Of a stretch of 64,000 bases of DNA, positions 12,801 through 23,925 are shown piece after piece. Origin of the DNA: Eunapius fragilis (Eukaryota > Porifera > Demospongiae > Spongillida > Spongillidae). The translations under genes were made by a program, and so were the position numbers. Location: the NCBI GenBank assembly GCA_963681505.1, contig OY811991.1, forward strand, positions 4,624,387 through 4,688,386, written 5' to 3'. How positions within the stretch are numbered: the first letter of the stretch is position 1; each line of letters starts with the position of its first letter. The notes under the pieces are model-generated. The model saw only the letters and a list, made by a program, of their open reading frames with translations, was not told the DNA's origin and did not search any database.

Positions 12801-13809
12801 CTTTTGCAGCATTCCTGTTGCTCTCTTACAACAGGCTTTGCCTTATACATGGTGAATGTTCAACCTCTGAAAGATGAGTACGGCAGTGTGGTGGGCCCTT
12901 TGAGACCATACTATGTCCAGTCACTTGATGGTACATCTACCAAGTACATACTGGAATGCAAGTTGATTGGGGCTGTTATTCTATTGACTGTAATCCTACT
13001 TCCGCCTATTTTATTACTGGAATATCCAATTCGTTGGTTTGAGAACTACATCCATGTTCTGTCTACGTGTTTGCGAAGGATTTACCCAATTGACAAATTG
13101 AATATATTGCTAGATGTATTTCAAGGCTGTTACTGCGACCACAGAAGATATTTTGCTAGCTTTTATTTTTTCTTCAAACTGGCTGTTAATTAATGTGTCT
13201 TACTTCATGACAAACACCTGGATTGACCAGTACAACATTCAGGTTGTTCTATGTGCAGTGATGGTACTAATAATTGCTGTGCTTCGACCATATAAGAGAA
13301 AGGTCTTAAATTATGTGGACATTCTTATATTCACCGATATGCTGATACTGTCCCTCTTGAGTATCTATCTGTATGAAAGGTCCGACTATGATCCGTCTTC
13401 CCTTCTTCCCATATTTCCATATGTTGTGCAGTATATTCTTATCTTTTTACCCCTTCTTTGTATGGTTATTTATATTCTGTATGTTTTTGTCGCATATGCT
13501 CGCCCTACGTTTCATCGGAAATGTGATAGAACAGACCTTCCACAAGCAAATCTTTCTATTGGAGTTCACAATTCGGTTGCTGGTGCTACAGAGCTTGCCT
13601 CAAGTTTGGCTGTAGATGAGCTATTGGATAGGGCAGACGTCAGAAAACAGTTGCAAGCCTTGCATATCAGCTACAGAAGTCAGTATTATTACCGAATCCA
13701 ATCAGTTTGTGAAAAACACTCTAAATTAGTATACATGTGTGTTTCACAGTGGTTTTTTTTCTTTCTGTATGGAATTGTTTTACCTATTATTCTAATATGC
13801 AGATTCTAG
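9842..13809 (+). pseudogene. beta-helix membrane protein, copy 1, frameshifted
   Basis: Copy 1 of the tandem family (see copy 2 for architecture). It starts with a signal peptide (ATG 9842; hydrophobic run LFSLITIHLAFALM) and aligns along its whole length with copies 2 and 3 at very high identity, but the frame is broken four times: a 4-bp deletion near 10768 (in the GGGGAF-VHFGD segment), a 1-bp gain in an A run near 11596, an 8-bp deletion near 12846 (before YMVNVQPLKD), and a 4-bp TTAA duplication near 13190 (after FFKLAVN). Each resumes in another frame with good similarity, so decay is recent. The last ~100 codons differ from copies 2 and 3, with an extra hydrophobic stretch at the end. 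Sequencing error could explain the A run but hardly the 4- and 8-bp changes. Confidence 0.88.
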
Positions 13810-13942
13810 CTGTGTTGTAAGCAGGTCATTGTATTAGCCCGCTACGTACTGGTTATTATTATTTTTTTGGACACACAAATAAATTATGAAACAAATTTAA
13901 TACCTACAATCAGAATGAAACCAACAAATAATGATTTGCTAT

Positions 13943-14054
13943 ACAAGTAATAAAACATTTTCTATACGAGTTTGTATATAGGATTCAAAGGCGATGGTGG
14001 TGAACATGCAAGGCTTCTGATTGAAAGGAAAAATAAAATAGACCTATATATGAT
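13943..14054. repeat. single arm of the ACAAGT fold-back family
   Basis: ACAAGTAATAAAACATTTTC, then the segments 'tatataggattcaaaggcg', 'tgatggtgaacatgcaag' and 'aaatagacctatat', match the left arm of the element at 41652-41936. No reverse arm follows, so this is a half element. Confidence 0.7.
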
Positions 14055-14077
14055 CTCTGCCTATACTAGTTAGGAGC

Positions 14078-14318
14078 ACCCGATGGAAGAAGACGACGTA
14101 CGACGGATCGAGGAAAAATATTAGTGACTGCATTAGTTGGTGCGGACGGAAAATGTGGACGAGTATTTTTGTTCTCTAAAAGCACAGCTGTCTTATGACA
14201 GGGAAACAACTCACCAATTTGATATCGCTCGATGAGCGAAGTGATGTGTCCCGCTCGACGTGCTTTTTTAATGACATTCGTCATGCTGCAGGATTCCTAC
14301 TCCCGCGTAGGTTCCGAT
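14078..14318 (+). repeat. dispersed terminal-hairpin element, copy A
   Basis: Shares 'ggacgagtatttttgttctc', 'ttgatatcgctcg', 'aatgacattcgtcat' and the terminal hairpin region ending GTAGGTTCCGATA with copies near 26829, 38003, 42765 and 51365. In this copy the hairpin arm has lost about a dozen bases. No coding potential recognised. Confidence 0.65.
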
Positions 14319-14869
14319 AAATAATGATATCGGGGGAAACCTTTTTAAAATTTGTATACTGAATACAAGTATATAGTAGTATGCACCATGTAGTACTGTT
14401 GTGTACAGCAGCATCGTTGGTAAAGTTCTCTACATTCGCTTAGCGTGTATACAATACAGAGAACTTCTGGACTTTTCAAACCGCATTGAACCGCATCGAT
14501 CTAGATCGATCAGGTTCCGATTCGCTTTAGGTTGAGTCCGCACTAGGAATTTGATATTCATAGCAAACCGGTTTGGGGGCGGCTGTTTCACCGTGGGCAC
14601 ACTTAGTACGCGCGCGCCGCTACATTTTCGCCTAGCAACCACCTTGGATACCATGAACACATATTACGTAAAATTTTTGTGGTGTATAAAGCATTTGAGT
14701 CGCAGAATATTACACCACATACAAAATAACTGAGCATAGATACATGTACATAGGGACTGGACTTCTCTGATGGCTAAATAACCACCCTTTGGAAATTTAA
14801 TAAATCACTTAATAAACTCCTAACTTGTTTCTTTAAGAATGGCACCAGAGTATAGGAGTGGGAGGCACC

Positions 14870-15350
14870 AGAGGTAGGTAATTAAAGAAGGGAGGGAGGT
14901 ACCAGAGAGGCAAAGGGTGGTACCAGAGTAGAGGAGAGGGAGGTACCAGAGAAGAGAGGCAGAGGAGAACAGAGGAACGTACCAGAAGAGAGAAGTATCA
15001 GAGGAGAAGAGGAGGAGAGTGAGGTACCAGAGGAGAGCAGAGGAATGTACCAAAAGAGAGAATAGGGATGTACCAGAGGAGAGGAGAGGGAGGTACCAGA
15101 GGAGAGGGGGAGAAGGCACCAGAGAGGAGGGAGAGGGAGAGGGTGGGACCAGAGGAGGAGGTATCAGGGGAGAGGAGAGGCACCAGAGGAGAGGAGAGGG
15201 AGCCACCAGAGGAGAGGAGAGAGGGAGGTGCCAGAAGAGAGAGCAGTACCAGAGGTGCTGGGAGGGAGTGGGAAGCATCAGACGAGAGGGAAGTACCAGA
15301 GGAGAGGGAGGCACCAGAGGAGAGGGAGGTACCAGAGGAGGAAAGAGAGG
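14870..15350. repeat. GA-rich minisatellite
   Basis: Irregular tandem repeat of GGTACCAGAGGAGAGGGA-like units (roughly 15-24 bp). Long open frames on both strands here are artefacts of the repeat. Confidence 0.85.
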
Positions 15351-15516
15351 CCTCCTTCTCTACTCTCCTTCCCACTGATGCCTACCTCCCTTGGTACCAA
15401 TAAGCATTTGAAGCTCTGCTTTGCATATGGGGTATGAAGTTTGAGAGTGATACTTTTCTTCAATGCGGATTGAGTGCGGAAGCGCATTTTTTCCCCACTA
15501 GCATAGGGATCGAGCC

Positions 15517-15572
15517 GCATTGTGGTCAATGAATTTAATCCCTACACTGCTTAAATTCATTGACCACAATGC
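15517..15572. repeat. perfect 21-bp-stem hairpin
   Basis: GCATTGTGGTCAATGAATTT (15517 onward) is followed after a 14-base loop by its exact reverse complement at 15552-15572. No known RNA family recognised. Confidence 0.8.
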
Positions 15573-15781
15573 ATATCAATTTCTTTGGTACATGTACTGC
15601 GGCCGCGGAAATGCCCATGATCCGACCCCGTCCCGGCGGTATTTGAGGTCACGTTTTCGTGAATATAGTTAAACCGATGGACGTTGTATCAGCAGTAAGT
15701 TATAATTTGGAAGGCAGTTGGCTCAATATATCGTGTGTAAGTCATCTTAACCTTAGCTAAGCGTAGATATTTTTTGCGTTA

Positions 15782-15892
15782 GGCCACTATTCGGCGATTC
15801 GTAGTTTCTGGTCATTCTAGAGGTGGTACCACCTCGTCTCTACCACAAACCGCCGCTAGAATGACCAGAAACTACGAATCGCCATAGTGGCC
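15782..15892. repeat. small palindromic element, 28-bp perfect stem
   Basis: GGCGATTCGTAGTTTCTGGT (to 15820) pairs perfectly with 15856-15883; outer GGCCACTAT/ATAGTGGCC pairs beyond a 2-base bulge. The loop itself contains the palindrome AGGTGGTACCACCT. It may be a miniature fold-back insertion in the duplicated flank, since the counterpart near 21570-21620 lacks it. Confidence 0.75.
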
Positions 15893-16106
15893 TTATTTAT
15901 CTACATAAACTGGCACACACCCTATATATACACATGTACACACTTATATATACAGCACACATGTTCACATCTGAAGGCTGCACGCAACATGCCTACAACG
16001 TGCCCACACACAGGCACGAACGAAACTCCGCATGCAACCAATGACTAATAACTTCTGCTTGATACAACAGAAACACATATAAAACTTGCTTTACGAGACA
16101 TATTAC

Positions 16107-16108
<2 letters not shown>

Positions 16109-16165
<57 letters not shown>

Positions 16166-16176
16166 TGTGTGTGTAT
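16109..16176. repeat. (GT)n microsatellite
   Basis: About 30 GT units with two interruptions near the 3' end, about 240 bp before the copy 2 start codon. The equivalent position near 21805 in the duplicated flank has no long GT run. Confidence 0.95.
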
Positions 16177-16325
16177 GTGATCTGCATTAGGACATAAAGT
16201 AGAATTGGTCTATTGGTCTATTGAGTCAAACCGTACTGACGAAAGCATGTAAGGAGTACCAATTCAGTATTTTGTACTGTGTGTATAAACATAATTCTTT
16301 TCAAATCACAACTGCGCAATGTTTT

Positions 16326-16414
16326 AGAATAGTATCAGAACCCAGGCTGTATTAATAACTTTTCAGGTTTGTTTAGTGTCTTTTTGTTGTCGTCCAGGCT
16401 CGGTGGATCGAAAA
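16326..16414 (+). promoter_or_regulatory. conserved 5' leader of copies 2 and 3
   Basis: AATAGTATCAGAACCCAGGC, TGTATTAATAACT, GTTTGTTT and CGTCCAGGCT just before the start codon recur at 27146-27214 before copy 3. The block could be core promoter or 5' UTR kept by duplication; no TATA box is obvious. A pyrimidine-rich run ending CGTCCAG resembles a 3' splice site, so a leader intron is possible. Confidence 0.4.
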
Positions 16415-19400
16415 ATGGTACATTTCTTTTTCTTAAGCATTGCGTTGGCATTCACATTAACCACAACATATGGACAAATATGGAATTCCATTGTAATTGA
16501 CCCCATCAAAGGACAGAATATTGCTGGGTGTGGCTCTGGAAATGTTTCATTTCACTGCAAGAACCTAACTTATGCATTTACACTATTCCGTGAAGCCACC
16601 CAGTTTTTACTATATCCTGGAGATCATTACTTATCAAGTGGAAATGAACTGTTCCAAAACTCTGCTTTTCTCTCCATATCATCCCTGCAAGCTGAACTAA
16701 CAACAGTCTTCTGTCTGAACAACTCAGGACTCAGCTTTGTCAATGTCACTGGTGTTAATTTGGTTGGAATTCACTTTATAGGGTGCGGTGCTGTTCAGCC
16801 TAGTACTAACATCAACTACACTAGTGGAGACTTTGCCCTAAGTACACAGCGTGTTGGAATTTTCTTCAATCAGTGCAAGGATGTAAATATAACGGAAGTA
16901 ACAATATCAGATGGAGACAGTGCCACAGGAGCAGTCCTCTATAACACAGTTGGCAACATTGTCATTGCAGATTCATCCTTTCTTAGTAACGGTGTGGATG
17001 GAAATTCACCAATAAGTGGTGGAGGAGGGATGGTTGTGGAGTTCAGCTACTGTAACCCAGGAGACAACCTTTGCCCTCAACATCCGTTTTTATTTAACAA
17101 TCACAACTCCACTTACACATTTTATAACTGTGCCTTTGTCGGAAACAAAGCCACCAGCAGCAATGATCTTAGTCCAGCAGTTTCCTATCTCTATGCTCAC
17201 AGCTCCTTTGGAAAGGGAGGAGGATTGTCTATATCATTTAATGACAATGCTACTAACAATACTGTTCAGATTGTGAGATGTTTGTTTGAAAATAACACCG
17301 CCACACTTGGAGGAGGGGGTGCATTTGTACATTTTGGTGACACTACTACTGAAAACAAAATAACTTTGGACAATAGCATTTTCAGAAGCAATAAATGTCC
17401 ACTAACCCCACTATCAACTAGCGGAGGTGGGCTTAAATTGGAGCATAATAGTATTGCAAGTGGTGATGGCAGAAATGTTGCAGAACTTCTGAATTGTCAA
17501 GTCCTGAGCAATACAGCTTTAAATGGAGGAGGCCTGTCATTAACCCTCTCTGGTACCATTGATACGAGTGTCATCAATTGCACCTTTAATTCAAATATTG
17601 CACAAAATGGTGCGGCCATTGAAATTGGTTTGCTGACTACTGCCACTAATGGAGTTCTTAGAATAGCAAATTCTGTTTTTTCAAAAAACTCTGTAAACTA
17701 TAGTGCTTCCAATTCCTATCTTATAGGCACAGGAACTGTATATGTCAGTGGAGTACCAGTTCTGTTTAAAGATGCCCTCACTTTTGATCACAACATTGGA
17801 GCAGGTGTTGCACTTGTTAACACTCACGCTGACTTCAGTCAGTGTACAGTGTTGTTTGAGTCAAATGAAGCTCTCAATGGTGGAGCCTTAGCACTGCTGG
17901 GAGCAGCCTCAATTGTTGTGGGTGATCAATCTGTCATGAGGTTTTACAGGAATTTTGCATCAAACTTTGGTGGAGCTATTTACAACACGTATCTAGGAGC
18001 AAACCTCAACATGTACCCCAGCTGTTTCATCCACTACAACAATTATCTAATTGATCCAGCAGAGTGGAATGCAACCTTTGTATTCCTGAACAACACATGT
18101 GGGCAGCGAGGACCTGCCATATACTCAACTTCTCTCCTTCCATGTGCCAGAACAAAGGGATCTGTATCCTCCACATTCTGTTGGAACAATAAATGGATCT
18201 ATCAGTCAAAATCATGCCTAGACGAGATTGCATCTGATGTCAGCAGTATTACAGTGCCCCAGCAAGTAGTTTCGGCTATTCCGGGACACATATTTCAGTT
18301 GCCTCTTTTACTTCAGGATGATCTGAATCACACGGTATTATATACATCGCTACTCAAAGCAAATACCATAAATTCTACTGCGTCCATGATAGACCCTCAG
18401 TACTCTCATCTGAGCAGTAATTACATCAGTGTGTCTGGTCAAGAAGACTCAGATAATACAGTTGAACTTACACTTGCCGCGGCGCAGGTGTGGCGTGTAA
18501 CATTTCCCATTCATCTCAGCAGGTGCCCACCAGGCATGAAATTGGATTCAACTGCTTTTCCAAGGTGTGTGTGTCCTGCATTGGATGCATATCAGAGTTC
18601 TTTATATTGTGACGCCCAGAACTTTCAAACTTACCTACGCAATGGTTTCTGGTTAGGATTGGATGCGAGTACTAACAAACTTGTTGTGGCTTTGTGCCCA
18701 CCCAATTTCTGCTCTATCAACCAATCTGGATGGACCATTAAGTTGCCACAAAATGTCAGTCAATTAGATGATGCCATCTGTAGACCCCAGAATCGTTATG
18801 GAGTTGTATGCAGCAACTGCATTGAGGGGTACGGTCCTGCTGTTAACTCACTCAAGTATGAATGTGTCCCATGTAATGGTTCAACGTTTTCTGTTAATCT
18901 CACCAAATATGTCTTTACCGTCTATGTACCGCTGCTTATTTTCTTCCTCATAATTTTCCTCTTCAACATTCATCTGACGACTGGACCTGCTAATGGCTTC
19001 ATAGTTTTCAGCCAAGTTGTCATAAGCACATTTGCTCTCCACGGTGATTATCACATTCCCTTGTATACCATTACCCCATATAGTGATCGACTGCTGAAGG
19101 CCTACCAAGTATCATATGGTATCTTTAACCTTGAGACATTCTCCAGCGTTCTCCATCCCTTCTGCCTCAGCAAAAATATGAATAGCCTCAATGTTCTCCA
19201 ACTCAGCTACCTAGTTGCCATCTTTCCACTTCTAATGGTTCTAACAATTATTGCCATCATTCGTCTAAGGAGTTTTAGATGTTGCACATGCCAATGGTAT
19301 CACAGGAGTAAGATTGTGAATGTTATTTATGAAAAGATACATTTTTCACCATTGCATGCTTTTGCAGCATTCCTGTTGCTCTCTTACAACAGGCTTTGCC

Positions 19401-20323
19401 TTACATCTACATACATGGTGAATGTTCAACCTCTCAAAGATGAGTATGGCAGTGTGGTGGGCCCTTTAAGACCATACTATGTTCAGTCACTTGATGGCAC
19501 ATCTACCAAGTACATATTGGAATACAAGTTAATTGGGGCCTTTATTCTATTGACTGTAATCCTGCTTCCGCCTATTTTATTACTGGGATATCCAATTCGT
19601 TGGTTTGAGAACTACATCCTTGTTCGGTCTTCGTGTTTGCAAAGGATTTATCCAACTGACAAAGTGAATATACTGTTAGATGTATTCCAAGGCTGTTACC
19701 GCGACCACAGAAGATATTTTGCTAGCTTTTATTTTTTCTTCAGACTGGCTGTTAATGTGTCTTACTTCATGACAGACACCTGGATTGACCAGTACAATAT
19801 TCAGGTTGTTCTATGTGCAGCCATGATTCTAATTATTGCAGTGCTGCGACCATACAAGAGAAAGGTAATAAATTATGTGGACATTCTAATATTCACCGAT
19901 ATGCTGATACTGTCCCTCTTGAGTATCTATCTATATGAAAGAGGTGACTATGATCCATTTTCTCCTCTCCCCGTATTTCCATATGTCGTGCAGTACATTC
20001 TTATCTTTTTACCTCTTCTGGGTGTTATTAGTTATATTTTGTGGTGCATTATAAAATATGTTCGCAATGGGCAAAGTGAGAGTACTAACCTTCCCCATAT
20101 TGATGAAAACCTGTCTTTGGATCTAGGCAATGTCGTATCTGGTGCAGATTTTCAATCCAGTTTTGCAGTGGATGACTTTTTGGAGAGAGCAGATGGTGGA
20201 AACAGTTATATTCCTTATGTATTGTTGGATAAAAAGGAAGTTGAATTGAAAGAAAAAGAAAAAGGAGTCACAGTTGCTGAGGCTACAAGTATAGATCCAA
20301 CCATGAAAACAACTCTCAACTAA
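16415..20323 (+). CDS. beta-helix repeat multi-span membrane protein, copy 2
   Basis: Intact single-exon gene, 1302 residues from the ATG at 16415; an upstream GTG in frame is not used as a start. Order: signal peptide (1-22, FFFLSIALAFTLTTT); extracellular parallel beta-helix region (about 25-600) with FxxN...GGA repeats like those of chlamydial polymorphic membrane proteins, e.g. CLFENNTATLGGGGAF, VLFESNEALNGGALAL, MRFYRNFASNFGGAIY; Cys-rich linker (about 700-825) with CPPGMKLDS and NRYGVVCSNCIEGYGP; then about nine hydrophobic spans (roughly 831-852, 858-877, 928-950, 977-1001, 1037-1063, 1099-1119, 1128-1145, 1155-1172, 1187-1215); cytoplasmic tail to 1302, Lys/Glu-rich. Many N-x-S/T sites suit a glycosylated ectodomain. 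It resembles invertebrate 'Pmp-like' gene models; function unknown, surface recognition or adhesion being a guess. Confidence 0.9.
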   Translation: MVHFFFLSIALAFTLTTTYGQIWNSIVIDPIKGQNIAGCGSGNVSFHCKNLTYAFTLFREATQFLLYPGDHYLSSGNELFQNSAFLSISSLQAELTTVFCLNNSGLSFVNVTGVNLVGIHFIGCGAVQPSTNINYTSGDFALSTQRVGIFFNQCKDVNITEVTISDGDSATGAVLYNTVGNIVIADSSFLSNGVDGNSPISGGGGMVVEFSYCNPGDNLCPQHPFLFNNHNSTYTFYNCAFVGNKATSSNDLSPAVSYLYAHSSFGKGGGLSISFNDNATNNTVQIVRCLFENNTATLGGGGAFVHFGDTTTENKITLDNSIFRSNKCPLTPLSTSGGGLKLEHNSIASGDGRNVAELLNCQVLSNTALNGGGLSLTLSGTIDTSVINCTFNSNIAQNGAAIEIGLLTTATNGVLRIANSVFSKNSVNYSASNSYLIGTGTVYVSGVPVLFKDALTFDHNIGAGVALVNTHADFSQCTVLFESNEALNGGALALLGAASIVVGDQSVMRFYRNFASNFGGAIYNTYLGANLNMYPSCFIHYNNYLIDPAEWNATFVFLNNTCGQRGPAIYSTSLLPCARTKGSVSSTFCWNNKWIYQSKSCLDEIASDVSSITVPQQVVSAIPGHIFQLPLLLQDDLNHTVLYTSLLKANTINSTASMIDPQYSHLSSNYISVSGQEDSDNTVELTLAAAQVWRVTFPIHLSRCPPGMKLDSTAFPRCVCPALDAYQSSLYCDAQNFQTYLRNGFWLGLDASTNKLVVALCPPNFCSINQSGWTIKLPQNVSQLDDAICRPQNRYGVVCSNCIEGYGPAVNSLKYECVPCNGSTFSVNLTKYVFTVYVPLLIFFLIIFLFNIHLTTGPANGFIVFSQVVISTFALHGDYHIPLYTITPYSDRLLKAYQVSYGIFNLETFSSVLHPFCLSKNMNSLNVLQLSYLVAIFPLLMVLTIIAIIRLRSFRCCTCQWYHRSKIVNVIYEKIHFSPLHAFAAFLLLSYNRLCLTSTYMVNVQPLKDEYGSVVGPLRPYYVQSLDGTSTKYILEYKLIGAFILLTVILLPPILLLGYPIRWFENYILVRSSCLQRIYPTDKVNILLDVFQGCYRDHRRYFASFYFFFRLAVNVSYFMTDTWIDQYNIQVVLCAAMILIIAVLRPYKRKVINYVDILIFTDMLILSLLSIYLYERGDYDPFSPLPVFPYVVQYILIFLPLLGVISYILWCIIKYVRNGQSESTNLPHIDENLSLDLGNVVSGADFQSSFAVDDFLERADGGNSYIPYVLLDKKEVELKEKEKGVTVAEATSIDPTMKTTLN

Positions 20324-21239
20324 TAATATCTACTCATCATTTTTAAATGGTTAAACGTCTTTGTTGCTTTTTTTTAAAATGTACTTGCACATATTTATAT
20401 GTCACTCAGATTTGTCAAATAAATCCGGATTGATACATAAATGCAAGGCAACATGTTATAAGTGGACGGTGCATAGATTAAAAGAATCCTTATCACTTCC
20501 TTTCTACATCATGTCCAAATTATGGAGACACCTAGACACTGGCTCCTTAAAATAAGAGGCACATGATGTACTATATTTATGCTCTAAATGCATTTTGTAG
20601 GCTGTGTAACTTTTACTGTGTAGTACGACACATTCAAGTTCATTGCTTCAGAGATATATTAACTCTGCACATGTCCCAAAGTATGTACCTACAGCTTAGT
20701 CTTTAACATGATTTTATACAGGCTGTAAGGGTGGGAAATGGCATATGGGGCATCTCACAATTCCAGGCTGCTATGTTGTATTTTTTTCTTCACTGATTTT
20801 TAATATGTTCTTAATCTTGTACCCAACCCCACCCATAGCGATAATGGTGAGGGTGGGGTTTATTGACACGTACCAACCATTGAACCTTATCTTCAGCTAA
20901 AAACTAGCAGTGGTGAATTGAATTCAAGGGTGCTCAGCATAAAAAAAAAAATTCATATGTATGCCACAACGGTTAATGTCCTCTCACAAATGCACATGCA
21001 TTCACACATATAGACTTGCACCCACTCACATGCACACAAACACACACATACACACATGCATGCACACACACCGGCACACACACACATGCACAATAGCTCC
21101 AGGCATATTTTCCCTGAGTGCGGAGGACAACATTTCTCCAATGTGAAAGGTGCAAATTCTACTGCCATGTTAGGGAGGCGGTGTATGTCCTTTGTGCGGC
21201 TATCAAAACGAGTGGAATTAAATCGTCCATTTGGATCGG
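20324..21239. other. 3' flank of copy 2 and AC-rich tract
   Basis: 20380-20520 resembles the 3' flank of copy 3 (31220-31340): 'atgtacttgcacatatttat', 'gtgcatagatt', 'cctttc'. A degenerate CACACATGCA-rich tract lies at about 20990-21090. No gene recognised. Confidence 0.6.
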
Positions 21240-21358
21240 GCATCGGTGATATAATGGGCTACGAATATTCGCCGATAAATGACTCCGAGTCGACGATACA
21301 GACTAAAATTTAATTGCGATACATACTCGACGATATCATTTGAATAGCGGCAACACTG
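21240..21358. mobile_element. terminal fragment of the CAGTGTTGCCGC hAT family
   Basis: TCGACGATA-type motifs lead to GCGGCAACACTG at 21358, the same terminus as the hAT element ending at 7633. No opposite end found nearby. Confidence 0.6.
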
Positions 21359-21439
21359 TAGTTGTACCATATATATATTATTAATTATATAGATATTAGA
21401 GCACAGGTATTATCTATAATTAGAGTATGCACTATATAC

Positions 21440-21900
21440 TGTTTTTGTCGATCCGCTCGGCCCCGTCCCAGAGGAGTTTGCGGTCACGTTATCATGAATA
21501 TGTTAGTTAAAAACGTAGGAAGTTGCATCATCAGCAAGTTAGACATTTGGCTCCGCGCTTACGTGTAAGTCAACTCAGCATAGGTGTTTGTATTTCGCGT
21601 ATGACATTGTTACAGCTAGTATCAACATAATTAACTGGCGCACGCCTTATAAGTGCACACCTACTGTCACTTTTAGCACACATGCACGCACAAATCTTGG
21701 CTACGCGTCCTCGAACGAAACTCCGTATACAACCAAGGGCTATCAACTTTTGCTTGATACGCAACTTGAAACACGTACAAAACTTGCTTTACGAGACTGT
21801 TACAAGGTCACAAGGTGTTGCGTGATCCGGCTGTAGAACTGGGTCTAACATTGCTGACGGAAGAGACTAAAGCATGTAAAGTGTACCATTTCAGAACACA
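21440..21900. repeat. duplicated 5' flank belonging to copy 3
   Basis: Counterpart of 15595-16260 (see there). It is now separated from copy 3 by about 5.2 kb that includes a hAT-like element, so insertions followed the duplication. Confidence 0.75.
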
Positions 21901-23687
21901 TGCAGCTTGAGGTGATATAAAAATAATATTATAATTCGTTTAATATCAAATCACAATTGACACTTTCTCAACAACATCAGGAAATTTCTTGAGCCTGAAT
22001 TATAATTAGTAAGCCGAATATGCATGACGAGTACTTAGTACAATTAATGGTTTTAGGTTAAACTAGATATGGTTTAATACCTAGACCACGCAATTGCCCA
22101 GTGCACATTTTAATGAACATGCATGGTGTGACATAAATCGTATAGTAACCCTTAAAATCGACGGACCATCCGCTGCTCGTAGACGCAAAATCATCTACCC
22201 GTAGACGCTACTTCAGCCGGAGCAATTTTCGGGCTTAAATATTCATTTTCATACTGAGCCATCTAAACAGGTTAAGGAACACGTGGATACTATACGTAGC
22301 ATTCGCGGTATACTATATATCCAATTGTCTACACGTATAGATGATATGCGCCATTCTTACGCGTAGCCGGGCGGCGATGATTTAACATTAAATATTATCG
22401 ATGTTGCTACAGTTGTACATTGCTCTAGATAGGTCTGTGTTCTTAACTCTTTGACTGGTTTTTAAATACAGGGTAGTGGCAAACCCAAGTAATTACTCAA
22501 ATGTGAAATGCAAATATTTCACACCCTAGGACAAACGTGTTCAAGCCAATGTGATTAAATGAAATGTTAAACGTGTCCCAGGCTAATGATGTCATGTCAA
22601 CGTTAATGTTCTAAAGTAAACTTTTTGAAGCTGTACTAGAATCCTCCATCCAATTATGGCCTAATTGGTCCTCAGTTGAATATCAGTTGTAAGTGCTCAA
22701 TGCCTCACCTATATATGTAGGAAAGGTGGCGGTCTGGCGAGGGGTGACGGGAGGTTGTGGGGGGGGGGGGGGCGTGTCACGGCAAAGGTGGTCCTACCTA
22801 AAAGTGGTCCGGCGGACCTTTTTTGGTCGCCAAAAATGGTCCGGCCGGACTATATTTGTCCGCCAAAAGTGGTCCTGCCTTGCCAAAAACGGTCCGCTAT
22901 TCGATCACTTAGTAATTACACACGTGTCCAAGCTTTTGTTTTTTTCAGCTGGCTACTTACAACGTTATAATTGTAAGTTTCTTTCGAGGCGCCACGTACA
23001 CATGCAAGTAATAAAGGGAGAGTGATGAATTATATAACGCTTGCGTGCTAGGGTAACGTCGCCCTGGGGGGAGGAGTGTTCGCCACATCTCCTTTCAAAC
23101 GGTTAACTTGGTTAAGCAATGTTGTGTTACAATCCACCTACCATACGCTACGTAACAACGAAATACAGGGAGGTGGCGAAAACTGCAATCATACGTGGCA
23201 AAAGACCAACCGCACGACTATACCAGAAATCCGCTTAATTGGATAAAACAGTTGTTCTCCCTCGTACGGAGCATGTTTTTGAATAAACGAAGCTGTATTA
23301 GTATAGAGTGAGGGCTGGCAATCTCTTGGAATCAGGTATGTTTATATAATTATCCTCCTGTTTGCTGTATATTCAAGACAACCGACATCGGTACTCGCGG
23401 GTGGCGAACACTACCTACGGTACCCTACGCTTGCACCCACAGGGTACACATTTCTTACCAAGTACTCATATGCTTCTACTAGGTTCCCATTTTTGGCATC
23501 TCACTCTTCACTTGAATAATCCATTTTCACAATTGATCTGAATTGATCTGGGAACGAAAACAGCACGCGCTTTTTCTTTCGCTTAAAAGAAACAGTCTGA
23601 AAATGTGAACAAACACAAAAAAAGACCGTCTTTGCCTTCTGGTTAGATAACAACAAAGAGCTAAACTATCCGTATCTCGGTACACGT
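21901..23687. other. intergenic DNA with a GGTCC-rich minisatellite
   Basis: At about 22780-22905 a poly-G run is followed by imperfect ~30-bp units of the type AAAAGTGGTCCGGCGGACC. Nothing else recognisable; no ORF of note on either strand. Confidence 0.55.
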
Positions 23688-23925
23688 CAGTGGCGTAGGC
23701 TGCAGGATTTGGGAGGGGGTTCCACTAGGGATCCCTACACATTCAGCAAGGGGGTATGGGGTAGCGCTGTAAGCTCCCCCATCGCTCCGCCCCAGCCGCT
23801 TTGCAATTTTTAAGTCACAAAACATAACAAAGTTGCGTAGTAACAGATGTAATATTAAATACATATATAGAGGTATTGAAGTTTGCATATACGTGCACAA
23901 GCTGTTACCTTACTTAAGACTAAAA

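Larger units (their letters stand above)
15595..16260. repeat. 5' flank of copy 2, duplicated at 21440-21900
   Basis: Segments such as 'gaccccgtcccggcggtatt', 'acgaacgaaactccgcatg', 'aacttctgcttgatac' and 'aaaacttgctttacgagac' recur in the same order and orientation at 21440-21900, i.e. downstream of copy 2 and upstream of copy 3. This is the footprint of the tandem duplication that made the gene copies. Confidence 0.75.

Noticed and set aside
15019..15529. Several 70-160-residue frames on both strands
   Set aside because: They are translations of the GA-rich minisatellite.
16376..16414. In-frame GTG start 13 codons upstream of copy 2
   Set aside because: Eukaryotic initiation at the ATG at 16415 gives a clean signal peptide that matches copy 3.
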